Source of the DNA: Chaetoderma sp. LZ-2023a
Lineage: Eukaryota; Mollusca; Caudofoveata; Chaetodermatida; Chaetodermatidae
Assembly (NCBI GenBank): GCA_034401795.1
Contig: CM067369.1
Location: 92,685,241 to 92,749,240 of the forward strand
Length of the DNA stretch: 64,000 bases
Direction: 5' to 3'
The position numbers and the translations under genes are program-made. Shown piece after piece: positions 22,013 to 33,782 of this stretch. How positions within the stretch are numbered: position 1 is the stretch's first letter; every line of letters starts with the position of its first letter. Under the pieces are notes generated by a model that saw only the letters and a program-made list of their open reading frames with translations, ran no database searches and had not been told where the DNA came from.

Positions 22013-22429
22013 TTAAACGCACATAACCGTTTCACTGGCTTATGTACATGTATTTTATATGTATAGTACAGCTTATAAATAAGTTAACATGTTTTCAAAT
22101 CAAAACAGAAACACATTAGTTAGTACAATTTTGAAAACGATGTAAGAAATGTTATGTTGAATATTTTGGAAATATATGTAATTAGACATTGCTCTTTGTC
22201 TTCCAATCCAATTATGTTCAAAATATGCAGTGGTGCATTTTATTTTGTCTTGGAAACATGATATCTTGTTTCTGAGCTGTACTGTGATGGGCAAATTATG
22301 GACGGAAATAGTCAGATGGATAGACAGATATGCGGAGGAAATTTGCAGATACTCAAGGTTGCTGAAAGTCAACTAAATTTGGTATGTGGGTTAGTCATAT
22401 GATTGCAGATTATGTTGCGATGTTTATAT

Positions 22430-22660
22430 TACATTACTTAGGCTGCGCACCCAGGATTGAGGTGGGGTGGGGATGGGGGAATGCCAGCGATGGCGGAATT
22501 CAACAAATTTTATTGTCCTTATGATTGCGGTTGTATCACTTGTCTCCATCCATCTATCTGTCCGTTTCTCTACCCCCGAAACGGTTTGGTGGAATTCAAC
22601 CAATTCCAATTATAATCTTATGTGAGTTACCCTATATGATTGTGCATGCCAGATTGTAAG
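22430..22660 (-). repeat. Single unit of the TTTGGCTCCGCC-type array family
   Basis: It contains the diagnostic CGAAACGGTTTGGTGGAATT segment and a GTGAGTTACCCTATATGATTG segment found in the arrays at 23.8, 27.2 and 32 kb. Confidence 0.55.
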
Positions 22661-23547
22661 ACAACATTTATATAATACAAGAGGCCTAATGAGCCTATAT
22701 CGTTCATCTGGAATTATTGGCCACAATCGAACAAAACAAGATAACCAGTGGAAAATTTACCAATCAAATTCCTGTGAAGGTTTACCTAAGTTTTATTAAA
22801 ATTAATAAGTAGTCTTCTGTATGATCATCTCGGAAACTGCCAGAAAATATAAGGCGGCCGCCAAACATGCTAAATGTTAATAGATCAACGGCGGCCATGT
22901 GCTTTACATATCAACTTTCCATGGACAAAGTTTAATGGCTCTTAGTCCCTAATCATATCTCTCGAATTTCAGCCTGATCTGTTTAGTGGTACTGGAGACA
23001 TAAGCTGCTTTTTAGGAAAACAAGGTTATCCAAGATGGCTGCTGATACATTTATGTGACGTCTCATTTGGCCAATCAAGTTACCTTGAACACACTGTTCC
23101 CTCTGATGCTGCTTCATTACATGTCGTTTAGATTCGATCTCTGAAGCGGTTTCAGAGAAGATTTTAAAAGATATTTCTAAAAAGCAGCCAAAATAGGAGA
23201 TGGCTGCTGGTCAAATTGGCCAATGAATATTCCTTTGAATATACTTCGATCTCTATGCCCTAAGGTTGCTTCCTGCCAAGTGTAATTGAAATCGGGCCAT
23301 TGGTTGTCGAGAAGCCATTTTAAAGCGATGCTTATCTCATCTCAAATGATGTATTACACCGATAGATTATGGCATATAGATTATATAGATAGAATATAAT
23401 TCATATCCTGTTACATTTCCTTACCTGTATCACAATTATCTGCTTTTTAATATCGCGTAAATGTTGAACAGTGATCGCCGCTATTTTGTCTCCAAGCGAC
23501 AGTGTGTGATGTCGTGTAAGTGCCAATGCACTCCATTATTTATTATG

Positions 23548-23652
23548 TAATACTCAGCTTGTTGAATATTTTGAAAATAATTTAACTGGAAGTCGTTGCT
23601 GCCTAAGGCAGCAACGGCTTCAAGTCAAATTAGTTTCAAAATAATAAACAAC
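23548..23652. mobile_element. Isolated hairpin of the GTTGCTGCC foldback family
   Basis: Both arms (TTGAATATTTTGAAAATAAT...GTTGCTGCC and the complement GGCAGCAAC...TAGTTTCAAAATA) are present with a short loop. The outer arms seen in the full elements at 45.8, 51.5, 58.6 and 63.4 kb are absent. Confidence 0.75.
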
Positions 23653-23774
23653 TTACATGTATGTTTGCTTTTATACCACATAGTCAAAGTATAGATGGCA
23701 CCGCTATGACTGAGTGTATATACTGAGGCAGACACACTAGTGTTTTTCTGATTGGTTGAAAAGTAAACTATATT

Positions 23775-24985
23775 GATTTGTCGATGACGCGTCATCGCAA
23801 ATCCCCATGTTCACCGCTTTGAACTTTTGTCCACCCCACAACCAACCCCCGTGGGCGGAGCCAAATGTAAATGTCCTTTTGCACTATGCAATCATATGGG
23901 TAACTCACATACCAAATTTGGTTGAACTTCGTCCAACAGTATCAGAGGAGTTGCATTTCAAACAATTTCATGACCTTTTGACCCCCCCCCCATCCCCCAC
24001 CCCTGGCCAAATGTAAATGTGCTTATCCACTCCACATTAATATGAGTAACTCACGTACTAAATTTTCTTGAATTCCGTCCAATGTTTTTTTTACTTTTTG
24101 ACCCTCACCCTCCACCTATGGGCGGAGGCAAATGTGAATGTGCTCATGCACTCGATATTTATATGGGTAACTTACACACCAAATTTGGTGGAACTTCGTC
24201 CTACAGTGTCAGAGGTGTTGCATTACAATCAAGTTGTTTACCTTTTGACCCCCACCCTCCACCTATCCCTGGGGGCGGGTTAAAATATAAATGTGCTCAT
24301 GTACTCCACACTGATATGGGCTACTCACATACCAAACTTGGTTGAATTCCGTCTAACGGTTTCGGAGGAGTTGCATTATAATCAATTTTTTAAAATTTTT
24401 TACCCCTATCCTCCACCCACCCTATGGGCGGGGCCAAATGTAAATGTACTCATACACTCGACATTGATATGGGTAACTTGCAGAAAAAATTAGTTTGAGT
24501 TCCATCAAAGAGTTTCGGAGGAGTTGCATTACAATTGATTTTATTGACCTTTTAACCCCACCCCACGCACCAATATGGGCGTATAAATGAGCTCACCCAC
24601 TTCAAATTGATATGAGTAACCCACATACCAAATTTAGTTGAATTCTGACCAATGTTTTCGGAGGAGATGCGTTATAATCAATTTCCGCAGGTTAAAATTT
24701 AAACTTTTGACCCCTGGAGGCGGATCCAAATGTAAACGACCTCTTGCACTCCGCGATCATATTTGCTTGGGTTCCGTCTAACGGTTTCAGAGTTGCGCTA
24801 CAAGCGATTCAGCCTTTCGACCCCTGCCCCTGGGGTGGAGCCCAGTCTAAATATTGTCTTGCAAAGCGGAATCATATGGGTAACCCACATACCAAATTTT
24901 GTTGAATTCCACCCACTGGTTTGGGAGAAGATAGCGTGACAGATGGACAGATGGATGGAGGCGATTACAATATCCCGTTTTTAGC
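23775..24985 (-). repeat. Tandem array, 145-165 bp units, minus orientation
   Basis: On the minus strand the units read GTGGGTTACCCATATGATT, then a CATTTACATTTGG-type segment followed by CCGCCC and a TCAAAAGG-like segment. The array starts at a GGGATATTGTAATCGCC edge (24985) and ends at the palindrome GATGACGCGTCATC (23784-23797). About eight units lie between. The same edges bound the plus-strand arrays at 27.2 and 32 kb. Confidence 0.75.
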
Positions 24986-24999
24986 CCACTTGGCCTGTC

Positions 25000-25950
25000 T
25001 GTCCATCCGTCATCCGTCAACTTTTGCTTAAAAACGCTACTCCTCATTAACCTCTTGACCGATTTCAACCAAATTTGGCAGAAAGTAGCCTATGGTCATA
25101 GGCTCCAGAATTTTCATTCATAATTTTGATTGCTCAATTTTTTGGGTCAAAATCTTAGATTTTATTAGATATGTACCAGAAATTGTCAAAATGCTTATCC
25201 TTACCATTCTGAGTGATTTCAAGCAAATTTGGCTGGAAGGACCCAATGGTCATAGGCTCCAGAACTTTCATTCCGAATTTTGATTCATCAGTTTTCTCGT
25301 TGAAAATCTGAGATTTTATGAAAAATGTACCTGAAATTGTCAAAATGTTTCTTTTCCTTACCATTCGGAGCGATTTCAACCAAATTTGGCTCAAAGGACC
25401 CTATGGTCGTAGGCTCCAGAACTTCCATTCATAATTTTGATTCATCGATTTTTTGGGTAAAAATCTGAGATTTTATGAAAAATATCCTGGAAATTGTCAA
25501 ATTGCTTCTCCTTACCATCTTGACCGACTTTAACCAAATTAGGCTGAAACTATCCTATGGTCATAGGCTCTAGAACAGCCATTCAGAATTTTGATTCTTT
25601 GAGATTTTATGAAAAATGTACCGGAAATTGTCAAGTTGCTACCCCTCTTTAGCTGCTTGACATATTTCAAAAAATATTTCTCCAATGGGTTCTATGGTGG
25701 TAAGCTCTAAAAAATGTATTCAGAATTTTTATTGATCAATTTTTTTGGTCAAAATCTTAGATTTTATAACATATTTACCAGAAATTGTCAAAACACTGCT
25801 TCTCCTTAGTTGCTTGACATATTCCAAACAAATTTAGCTAGAGTGACGCTATCAAGGTAGAATAGCATTTCTATTCAAAATTTTGATTGGCAAATCTTTT
25901 GGGTGGCCATCTTGGATTTTTCGTAAATTATCCATCATATCTATTTAAAT
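25000..25950 (+). repeat. Tandem array of six units, about 137-157 bp
   Basis: The segment CCTATGGTCATAGGCTCCAG and its variants recur near 25076, 25229, 25386, 25539, 25676 and 25832. Each is followed by ATTTTGATT...TTTTTGGGT and GAAATTGTCAAA segments. Confidence 0.8.
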
Positions 25951-26008
25951 GCAAATGGTTCAAATGCTAATGGTCCAGGTGAGCGCCACAGGCCCTTGGG
26001 CCTCTTGT

Positions 26009-26740
26009 TTAAAATGTGGGGATACTCCTGACAGCCATCATAGTGTAGAAATGTACCACCATTTAGCTACTAAAGCCTGAATATATCTGTTTAACCACAT
26101 GATAAAAAGCTTAGAATTATCTGTATAGTTTATCAGTGGCATATTAGATCACTTGAATAGCTATCAAGAGATAAGGTTAGTTAAACTTTAAATTTCCCAT
26201 TGTTAGCTAACCTGGCCAGACTGGCCAAGTGAGCTTATGCCATGGGGTCCGTCTGTCTGTCATGCCATGGGATCCAAATTGGCCGATAAGTATTCCTTTG
26301 AATATACTTCTTCAATATATGGATCAGATCAAATTCTCTAATTTGGATTAAATTTTAACACAGGAAATGGTGTGACTGTACTGTATGATTCCACAACTTT
26401 GATGATCATATGAAAACTGTGACAAAAATGAGGAGGGTCTGCAATCTCTAAGTGCCTTTATGTTTATGTTTTTTAGGAAAAATGGATGCCATACTGTCAG
26501 TTTGCCAGATGGATATACCACAATTGTGCTACAGATAATCACAGAGAATTACAACATAGAGTGTGTGTAACTGCTGAAATTCGCAACAGATTTCTCAGAG
26601 GGAAATATCACAGTTTAAAATTTTAAAGAACTTCAATTTTTATGGCATCATCTGTCACAGAGGCCATCAAACCGGTCACTCAAAGAACACCAACTTGTAG
26701 ACTGAGAGAGTGTGTAATATGACAAGTGGCCTGGCTTTAG
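26009..26740. other. No gene recognised
   Basis: Unique-looking AT-rich sequence. A short GTCCGTCTGTCTGTC run with two CATGCCATGG-type segments lies near 26240-26275. Confidence 0.5.
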
Positions 26741-26939
26741 CCCTTTAATGGCTAATTTTGATCAAGAAAATCAATTTGTAGTCCAAGAGATGACTGTTTT
26801 TGAAAATTTACCACTGGAATGACTGGCTCGGTTATCGAGTCAGTCATTCCAGAGGCGAATTTTCAAAAATACAATTTTTTTGGACTACAAATGGACATTC
26901 CTTAAAACCACTGAAAAAGCCGGCTTTGGAATGAAAGGG
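26741..26939 (+). mobile_element. TTAA-type MITE, copy 4
   Basis: The left end CCCTTTAATG is preceded by TTAG (a one-base change from TTAA). The right end GAATGAAAGGG is followed by TTAA at 26940-26943. The internal hairpin (GAATGACTGGCTCGGTTATC and its complement) is nearly perfect. Confidence 0.85.
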
Positions 26940-26943
26940 TTAA

Positions 26944-27229
26944 TAGTTCCATTTTATTCGTAACATCTTGTGGATGTTAACCAAGTGTATTATGTGGGTT
27001 ACCATACGATGGAGATTGTAACATATATTGTGCTATAGATACTCTAGGTTCGAGGCATACATGTAGTAGTAATACATGTACTGGAGTTAGCGAGTTTAAT
27101 ACTACATGTAGGGCTAGGATACTGGGTCACATCATAAAGTTAGTAAAATATGCATATATATGCCAATACCTTATCATCATTTATCATTGGTGACCTATGG
27201 TACTCACCATTATCTCCACACTTTTCGAA
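26944..27229. other. No gene recognised
   Basis: Several TACATGTA palindromes occur near 27057-27110. Otherwise unremarkable AT-rich sequence. Confidence 0.4.
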
Positions 27230-28240
27230 GAAAAATCTATTGTAACGTCAGATCTCCGAAACCGTTTGATGGAATTCGTCCGAATTTAGTATGCAAATTG
27301 GAATGCAAGAGTCTGTTTACATTTTAGTCAAATATTTTAATATGCAGAAATTGATTGAAATGTGTCTCGTCCGAAAGCGTTTTACAAAATTCAACCAAAT
27401 TTGGTTTGTGAGTTATCCATATGAGTGTGGAGTGCAAGAAGCCATTTACATTCGGCTCAGGCCCCATGGGTGTGGGGCGTATGGATCAAAATAGCAAGAA
27501 ATTGATTGTAATGCAACTTCTCTGAAACCGTTGGATCAAATTAAACAAAATTTGGTATGTGCATTGTGGCATGCAAGACAATATTTATATTTGGCTCGGC
27601 CCCCACCCCTGTCATCGGAGGGTGGGTGGGTCAAAAGGTCAAGAAATTGATTGTAATGCAATTTCTCTGAAACTGTTGGATGCAATTTGGTATGTGAGTT
27701 TCCCATATGATTATGGCATGCAAGATACCATGTATTCAACGAACTTTGGTATGTATCTTATCCATATGAGTGTAGCATGCAAAAGTACATTGACATGCAC
27801 TTTTGACTCTGCCCCGAGTGTGGGGGGGGGGGGGGAGGGAGTGTGTAAAGGAGAGGCCAAGGGTCAAATCGAATGCAACACAACTCCTAGGAAACCAATG
27901 GATGGAACTCAAAAACTTTGGTACGTATGTGTGTTACCCATATCGGGTTTGGGGGTGCAAGAGCACATTTACATGTACCTTTGCCTCCGTCCTCAGTGGG
28001 ATGGGGGGCGATGGGAGAGTGTGTACAGGAGAGGTCAAATGGTCAAATCGATTGCATTGCAATTCCTATGAAACCATTAGATGGAATTCAAAAAAATTTG
28101 CTACATATGTATGTTACTCATACGGGTGCGGGTGCAAGATCACGTTTACATTAAGTTCCACCCCAGCGGTGTGACGTGTTTGTGTGGTCAAAGCTGTGAA
28201 CGTGGAAATATGCGATGACGCGTCATCGACCGAGCAATCT
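27230..28240 (+). repeat. Tandem array, about 155-175 bp units, plus orientation
   Basis: Units contain CGAAACCGTTTGATGGAATT, TTATCCATATGAGTGTGGAG-type and ACATTTGGCTC segments, each with a G/C-rich island (a run of fourteen G near 27822). It ends at GATGACGCGTCATC (28214-28227) and CGAGCAATCTAG, the mirror of the 23.78 kb edge. Confidence 0.75.
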
Positions 28241-28684
28241 AGTCTTGTGAATGAAAAGATTATTTCGTCATTCCAATGTAGGTGGAGTAAGAGACAATCT
28301 ATCTTCGCTAGCTACAACTTATTGTCAATTATCATTACTGTTTATATATTTTAAATGTAAATAAAGGTACATCAGCCAGATAAAGTATCAGGTTTTCACT
28401 AGTTTAGTATCATCATCTATCCCAACAATAATAGTTCTAGTATGAATACTTTAGTCAAAGCTAACTGTATAGACCACATCCGTCTTTTGCATCAGCAATA
28501 TAAAGACCACATCTGTCCTTTGCATTAGAAATTGTTGTTTCCTCAAGACATCTACATGTAACACCTAGTTGTTTTGATGAATCACCACCATCTTCTGAAC
28601 CAAAATAGCATTAATTATGGAAATTTACCAATTGTAAGAGACCATCTGTCATTAGTGACTTTTGATTGTGGTTCAATGTTATGT
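28241..28684. other. No gene recognised
   Basis: Two partial direct repeats (ACCACATCCGTCTTTTGCAT at 28475 and a variant at 28506). No coding frame. Confidence 0.45.
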
Positions 28685-29270
28685 AAAATAAAACTAGAAT
28701 GCACTCAAAGGAGATGCTGACTCATGCCAAAGTTGCACTCGGTTTTGACAATGCACTAACTGACCATATGACCTCAATATTTGAACCTTTGACCTCAGAC
28801 TAAATTTTGCCTCTAGCCAACCACAATATGAACATACGTGTATGTTATGGATTTGGTGATTCTATCTTCTTGCACTGCAGAATTACCGACGAAAATGTGC
28901 TTTCCAATATGCTCTAAATAACCATGTGCCTTGACATTTGAACCTTTGACCTAAAGCTAAGTTTTGCTTATATCCAGCAACAATATATGAATGTTTGTTA
29001 CAGATATGGTGATTCTATCTTCTTGCATTGCAGAGATATCGACATGATCGAGGAAAATGTGTATTCCGGTATGCACTAACTGACGCCCGTGACCTTTATG
29101 TTTGACTGATTGACCTCAAACTAAAATTCTTTCTAGCCACTTACAATATGAATTCATGTGCCAAATTTGGTTATTCTATATCAAAGGATTCAGGATATAT
29201 GCCTTAGAAAAACAGACAAACGAACAGGCAGCTCCACCAGCAATAGTTACACTGGCAGTTGGTGGCGTGA
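28685..29270 (+). repeat. Three-unit tandem array, about 166 bp
   Basis: CAATGCACTAACTGACC and its variants recur at about 28742, 28908 and 29075, each followed by a TTTGACCT segment and a CAATATGAA segment. Confidence 0.7.
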
Positions 29271-30256
29271 GTAATTAGCTTGGATTTACAATACACGAAA
29301 AATAGCTACATGTAATAGCCTACTAGGCAGTCAGGTTGTATATCAGTTTCTGCAACATTGATCGTAAAACTATTGAAATATGCATGTAAAATGGATCTAA
29401 TATGTGAGTTATCTATAAAAATTGTTCCAAATGGCTAATATGAAGCCATCTTAAAAAATCAGTTTCTGTGCCATAACTCTCTGTAGCTGTGGCGAATTCA
29501 TTAAACACTTAAATCTTGTTATTTATGCTACCGAAGGCGGGTGTGAGTATTGCGGTTGGTGCTGTCTGTTTGTCTGTTTATCCAACAATATATCAGAGTA
29601 CAAGAAGTCACCAAATTTTGTAGGTCCAGGTGAGCATGTTACTTCGTTGAGCCCAGTTTTAGCAATACAGATCTAAGTACACCATGACAGTAGAATTTCT
29701 GATAGTTAAAGAAATGTATATTTGATATAAAGGTTCATGCACATGAAAAGCAGTTGATGGTGATCGTCTTTACAAATGTAGAAATCTGTTGATAACAAAT
29801 TACGCCATGGCATACATGTACTCCTTTCACAATCAAGATCACGTATATCACATGCGTGGAAATGTAGCAAACCGAACCACTTGTTAATCGGACAAAATGG
29901 AAATGATTGCAATAGGCATGATTAAACAAGAAACTGTCTGTCTGGAAAGTTTCTACCCATATAGTTTGGCTCACTGACCATTTCGCCGCCCTCTTCTAAA
30001 TTCTCTTTAAAGCTGGCATTAGCTTTGCTTATCCAGTATCTATCATGAGGGTTATTATTGTCAGTCTTATTTGTCATATCAGCGCTGTTGATGTTACGGA
30101 AGAGGTGGCAGGTATAACAAATAATAAGGAATTGAAATCACACTAGAGCTGCTTATCACTTAGATCAACTTGGATAGCTTTACAACAGGAAGTCATATGT
30201 ACTGGTATTGGAAAGCTCATTATGACTGTTTTGCAGCCACAGGTCACATTCTGTTG

Positions 30257-30322
<66 letters not shown>

Positions 30323-30529
30323 GATGTGGACTGATGTTAAGGAAATTTGTGTAACTGGAGTTGTGAATATAGGATTAAATGTTGGTAAATCAGTGATGGG
30401 GGTGGGGTGGGGTGGGGGGTGGGGTGGGGGTCATCTTGAAAATTGGTTTCCGGACGATAACTGTGCTACTGTTTATTGGATCCCTTTAAAACTTCAAACG
30501 ATGACTGGGCTGGATCTGCAGAAGAAACC
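29271..30529. other. No gene recognised; contains an ATC microsatellite and G-rich tract
   Basis: No coding frame with domains. (TCA)n lies at 30257-30322 and a GGGGTGGGGTGG tract at about 30399-30430. Confidence 0.5.
30257..30322. repeat. (TCA)n microsatellite
   Basis: About 21 uninterrupted trinucleotide units. Confidence 0.95.
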
Positions 30530-31850
30530 GATAGAAATCGGCGCTGATCAAATATGGCCACCAGCCATCAGTAGAATCTTGAAAATGGGTTTACTGATGA
30601 TACCGTCGCTATTGTTCTTCAGACCACTTTAAAGTTCATAGGATATCTGGACTACGGCTGAGGAAGAAACCTATCGAAATCTACGATCACTCGAAATCCA
30701 ATATGGCCGCTTGCGACCAGTGGCTAGCTTGAATATAAATATACAATTTTAAATCTCTTCTCAAGAAACAGTTGGGCGAGTTTAAACAAATTTGATAGGG
30801 ACCATCCTTGGACCATAGGGATACAAGGTTGTTCAAACGAAGCCCATCTGCAAATATGACGAGCAGCCATCTTGGATTTTATCTGATTTTTAGAACCGTC
30901 TTTAACCCTTTCATGCCAAAGCCGACCTATGCAATAGTCTTGAGGAATGTCCATTCACACGCCAAGAAAAGACTTTTTGAAAATTTATCACTGGCATGAC
31001 TGGATCGATAACCAGGCCAGTCATTCCAATGGAAAACTTCCAAAAATAGTCTTATCATGGTCTGCAAATGGATATTCAATAAGCAAATAATCAGATTTTC
31101 TTGACCAAATTTGGTAATTAAAGGGATAAAAATCGCCTCCTTGAAGCCGCCAGGGATTCGAAATTCAAAAAACAACATCTAGGGCACCAGCTGAACAAAG
31201 TGTTAGAGCTTGATGAGCCAAATGCTTCGCGGCCATCTTGGATCACCTAATTTTCGTGAAAATTACTTCTCCTGAATCGCTGAAAGGATCGGGCTGAAAT
31301 CTGGGAAATATGACTAGGGACTAAGGCAGTGCATTAAAACCTGGCCACCATCAACCAAGCAGATTTCGGCATGTTGGTGGACATATTCCTGATATTGGAA
31401 TTTATCTGTTTGCCAGCCATCTTGCATTTTCCCTCCACGAAAATCTATACTAAATCAATGAGAAATATAAAAGTTCTTCTCGAGAACCACCGGACCAAAT
31501 TTAACCAAATTTGGTAGAAAGCATCCTGGGGCCATCGGGGTCCAGGTTTGTTCAAACTAAGCAGATTGACCAACGTAGCCGGTGGCCATCTTGGACTTTG
31601 GTTGATTCTTAGAAATTCCATTAAAAATCTCTAAAAGTACTGGGGCGATTGAAACTCATGAATTTGGTCAAATGTTTCGGCAGCCATCATGAATGACCTA
31701 ATTTTCCTGGAAATGACTTCTCCCGGATGACGTAATGGATCAGGGTGAAATTTTGGTAGTATAATTAGGAACTAATGGTCATTCAAGTTTGTCCAAGGAA
31801 GGTTAGTAAGTACTATAAAGAAGATCAGAATTCAGCATGTTGGCGGACAT
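30530..31850 (-). repeat. Degenerate array of AAGATGGCCGCC-type units, minus orientation
   Basis: Segments AATATGGCCGCTTGCG, GGCCATCTTGGA, CCAAATTTGGTAGAAAGC and GAAATTTTGGTAGTA recur. They are reverse complements of segments in the arrays at 21-22 kb and 22.7-23.35 kb. A TTAA-type MITE is inserted at 30906-31125. Confidence 0.6.
30906..31125 (-). mobile_element. TTAA-type MITE, copy 5
   Basis: Preceded by TTAA (30902-30905) and starting CCCTTTCATGCC. The right end AATTAAAGGG is followed by ATAA, a one-base change from TTAA. Opposite in orientation to copies 2, 4 and 6. The internal hairpin is present. Confidence 0.8.
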
Positions 31851-32009
31851 ATTGAAATATATGATGGATTTTGAAGCCACAATATATCAATGGGCTCCAT
31901 TAATTTGTCTGTTTGTTGGACAAATGCATCTATGTTCCAGGTAGGCCATGCTGGCACTGTGGGCATATTTTGCCTTTGTAATTTCAAAATAAAGGCTTCG
32001 GAGAATGGG

Positions 32010-33090
32010 GTAGTTATTATCCCCACGTTTTGAAAAAACGTCGGGATATTGTAGTCGCCTCCGTCCTTCTGTCCCTCCGTCCGTCACGCTATCTTCTCGC
32101 AAAACGTTGGGTGGAATTAAAACAAATTTGTTATGTGGGTTACCCATGTGATTCTGCTTTGCAAGACAATATTTAGATTTGGCTCCGTACACCCCCCCCC
32201 CACTCCGGGGGCAGGGTAGGTGTCAAAAGGTCAAATCACTTGTAACGCAACACCTTTGAAACGGTTACACAGAACTCAACCAAATTTGATATGTGACTTA
32301 CCGATATGATTGCGGAGTGCATGAGGCCATTTACATTTGGCTCTGCCCACATGAGCTGGAATCAAAAGGTGAATTTCTAACCTGCGTAAATTCGTTGTAA
32401 TGCATCTCATCCGAAATTGTGCGACAGAATACAACCAAATTTGGTATGTGCGTTACCCATATCAATCTGGAGTACAAGAGCCCATTTACATTTGGCTCCG
32501 CCCCCCAGGGATGGGTGGGGAATGTGGGGGGGGGGGGGGGTCAAAAGGTCACACAATTAATTGTACACGTAATGAACCTCCTCCGAAACCGCTGGACGGA
32601 ATTCAACCAAATTTGGTACCAGTATGTGGGTTACTCAGGATTCCGCTTTCCAAAACGATATTTAGATTTAGCTCCGCCCCAGGGGCCGAGACAGGGGTCA
32701 AAAGGTCAAATCATTTGCAACGCAACTCCTCTGAAACCGTTAGAAGGAACTCAACCAAATTTGATATGTGAGTTACCCATATGATTGCGGAGTTCAAGAA
32801 GCCATTTACATTTGGCTCCGCCCCCATGGGCCGGGGTCAGAAGGTCACATTTTTACCTGCAGTAATTGATTGTAATGCGTCTCCTCCGAAACCGTTGGAC
32901 AGAATTCAACCGAATTTTGTATGTGAGTTACCCATATCAATGTGGAGTATATGAGCCCATTTGTATTTGGCCCCGTCCCAGGGGTGGGTGGGTTGTGGGT
33001 CAAAACGTCATAAAATTGATTGTAATGCAACTTTTCCCAAACCAGGGTGTGGTGGTGTTAATTAAAGTTAAAAACTGTGAACCGCTCAAT
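32010..33090 (+). repeat. Tandem array with a three-unit higher-order repeat of about 480 bp
   Basis: Six units of 143-177 bp start near 32134, 32294, 32448, 32625, 32768 and 32923. Units 1 and 4 share a CGCTTT...CAATATTTAGA-type variant, 2 and 5 share GATTGCGGAGT, and 3 and 6 share ATCAATCTGGAG-type. The order is therefore A-B-C-A-B-C. The left edge has a hairpin TTATCCCCACGTTTT...AAACGTCGGGATA (32016-32047). The right edge matches the 28.2 kb array edge but lacks its GATGACGCGTCATC palindrome. Confidence 0.8.
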
Positions 33091-33345
33091 CTAGTTTTTA
33101 TTTGTTTGAGCTATCAATCTGAAACCTCTATCTGGCCTACTTACGCGTAGATTAATTGGTCTCTGGATAACTTTCTTCAGACGCTTCGCTGCTGGAGGAT
33201 TGACTCTTGATTTACACCGAGTTCTTATCACTACACATATCACGATAGCTGCTGCCCTCAATGCTACAACGCTAACAAAGTTAAATCTATTCTGACAGCC
33301 TCTTTTTAGTTGTCTCTTCATTATTTTTTTAAATCCCAGGAACAA
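33091..33345 (-). other. Unrecognised small open frame (84 codons)
   Basis: Open minus-strand frame with a basic N-terminus, a hydrophobic stretch of about 18 residues and an Arg/Lys-rich C-terminus, so it could pass for a small membrane protein. No family is recognised and there is no supporting context. Confidence 0.15.
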
Positions 33346-33633
33346 AAGAAATCGCTAAACATTTGTAGGAATCGCGTGTGCAGAATTTCAATTTGTCAAC
33401 AGTTATCAGTTTTCGTGACATCGGCTTATCTGCGCGAAAAGTATCATATGTGGACCAATTCACGAATCAATTGTTATTTCCAAGAATAGAAAATTATTGA
33501 AATGTTTTTTAGGATTTTCTAGTTGTGACTGTTAAATACAGTCGATTACATAATTTTGCAGCAGGCATATCAGTCGTTAGCAAAAGCTAATCCGAAACCG
33601 AAAGTATATGAGGAAATACAAGCACTGATATTA

Positions 33634-33782
33634 ACGTCACGTGACGTGCGTTGGATTTCCCTCTTCCGTTTCCGTTTTTCGGGAAGACGAACAAAATGGC
33701 TAAATCATCGATTGACAAAGCTGAAATGCGGTATTTGACGATCGCTGGAACGGTGATAGCACATCGTTTCATTGGTTGTTAA
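33634..33782 (+). promoter_or_regulatory. Promoter-like island with a candidate start codon
   Basis: A 14 bp perfect palindrome ACGTCACGTGACGT (33634-33647) combines CRE half-sites with a CACGTG E-box. It is followed by CTTCCG-type ETS motifs and a pyrimidine-rich leader, then ACAAAATGG (start codon 33696), a favourable initiation context. The frame encodes 28 codons beginning MAKSSIDKAEMRYL and stops at 33782, so it is either a first exon read past its donor or a micro-ORF. No downstream exon was found. The island is CpG-richer than its surroundings, as expected for a housekeeping promoter. Confidence 0.4.

Larger units (their letters stand above)
22677..26008. mobile_element. 3.3 kb element with about 35 bp terminal inverted repeats
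   Basis: The left end at 22677 begins ACAAGAGGCC and continues to CATCTGG (22711). The right end reads CCAGGTGAGC (from 25976) to GGGCCTCTTGT (26008); its reverse complement matches the left end at about 25 of 34 positions. The interior is tandem repeats: AAGATGGC units on the left (to about 23.35 kb), an inserted 1.2 kb array (23.78-24.98 kb) and ATGGTCATAGGCTCC units on the right. No transposase is visible, so it is non-autonomous. Related ends are common in molluscan sequence by my recollection, not checked. Confidence 0.6.

Noticed and set aside
27559-28174. ORFs of 78-170 codons across the array at 27.6-28.2 kb
   Set aside because: Several overlapping frames arise from the same tandem units and G runs; no protein-like conservation between units in one frame.
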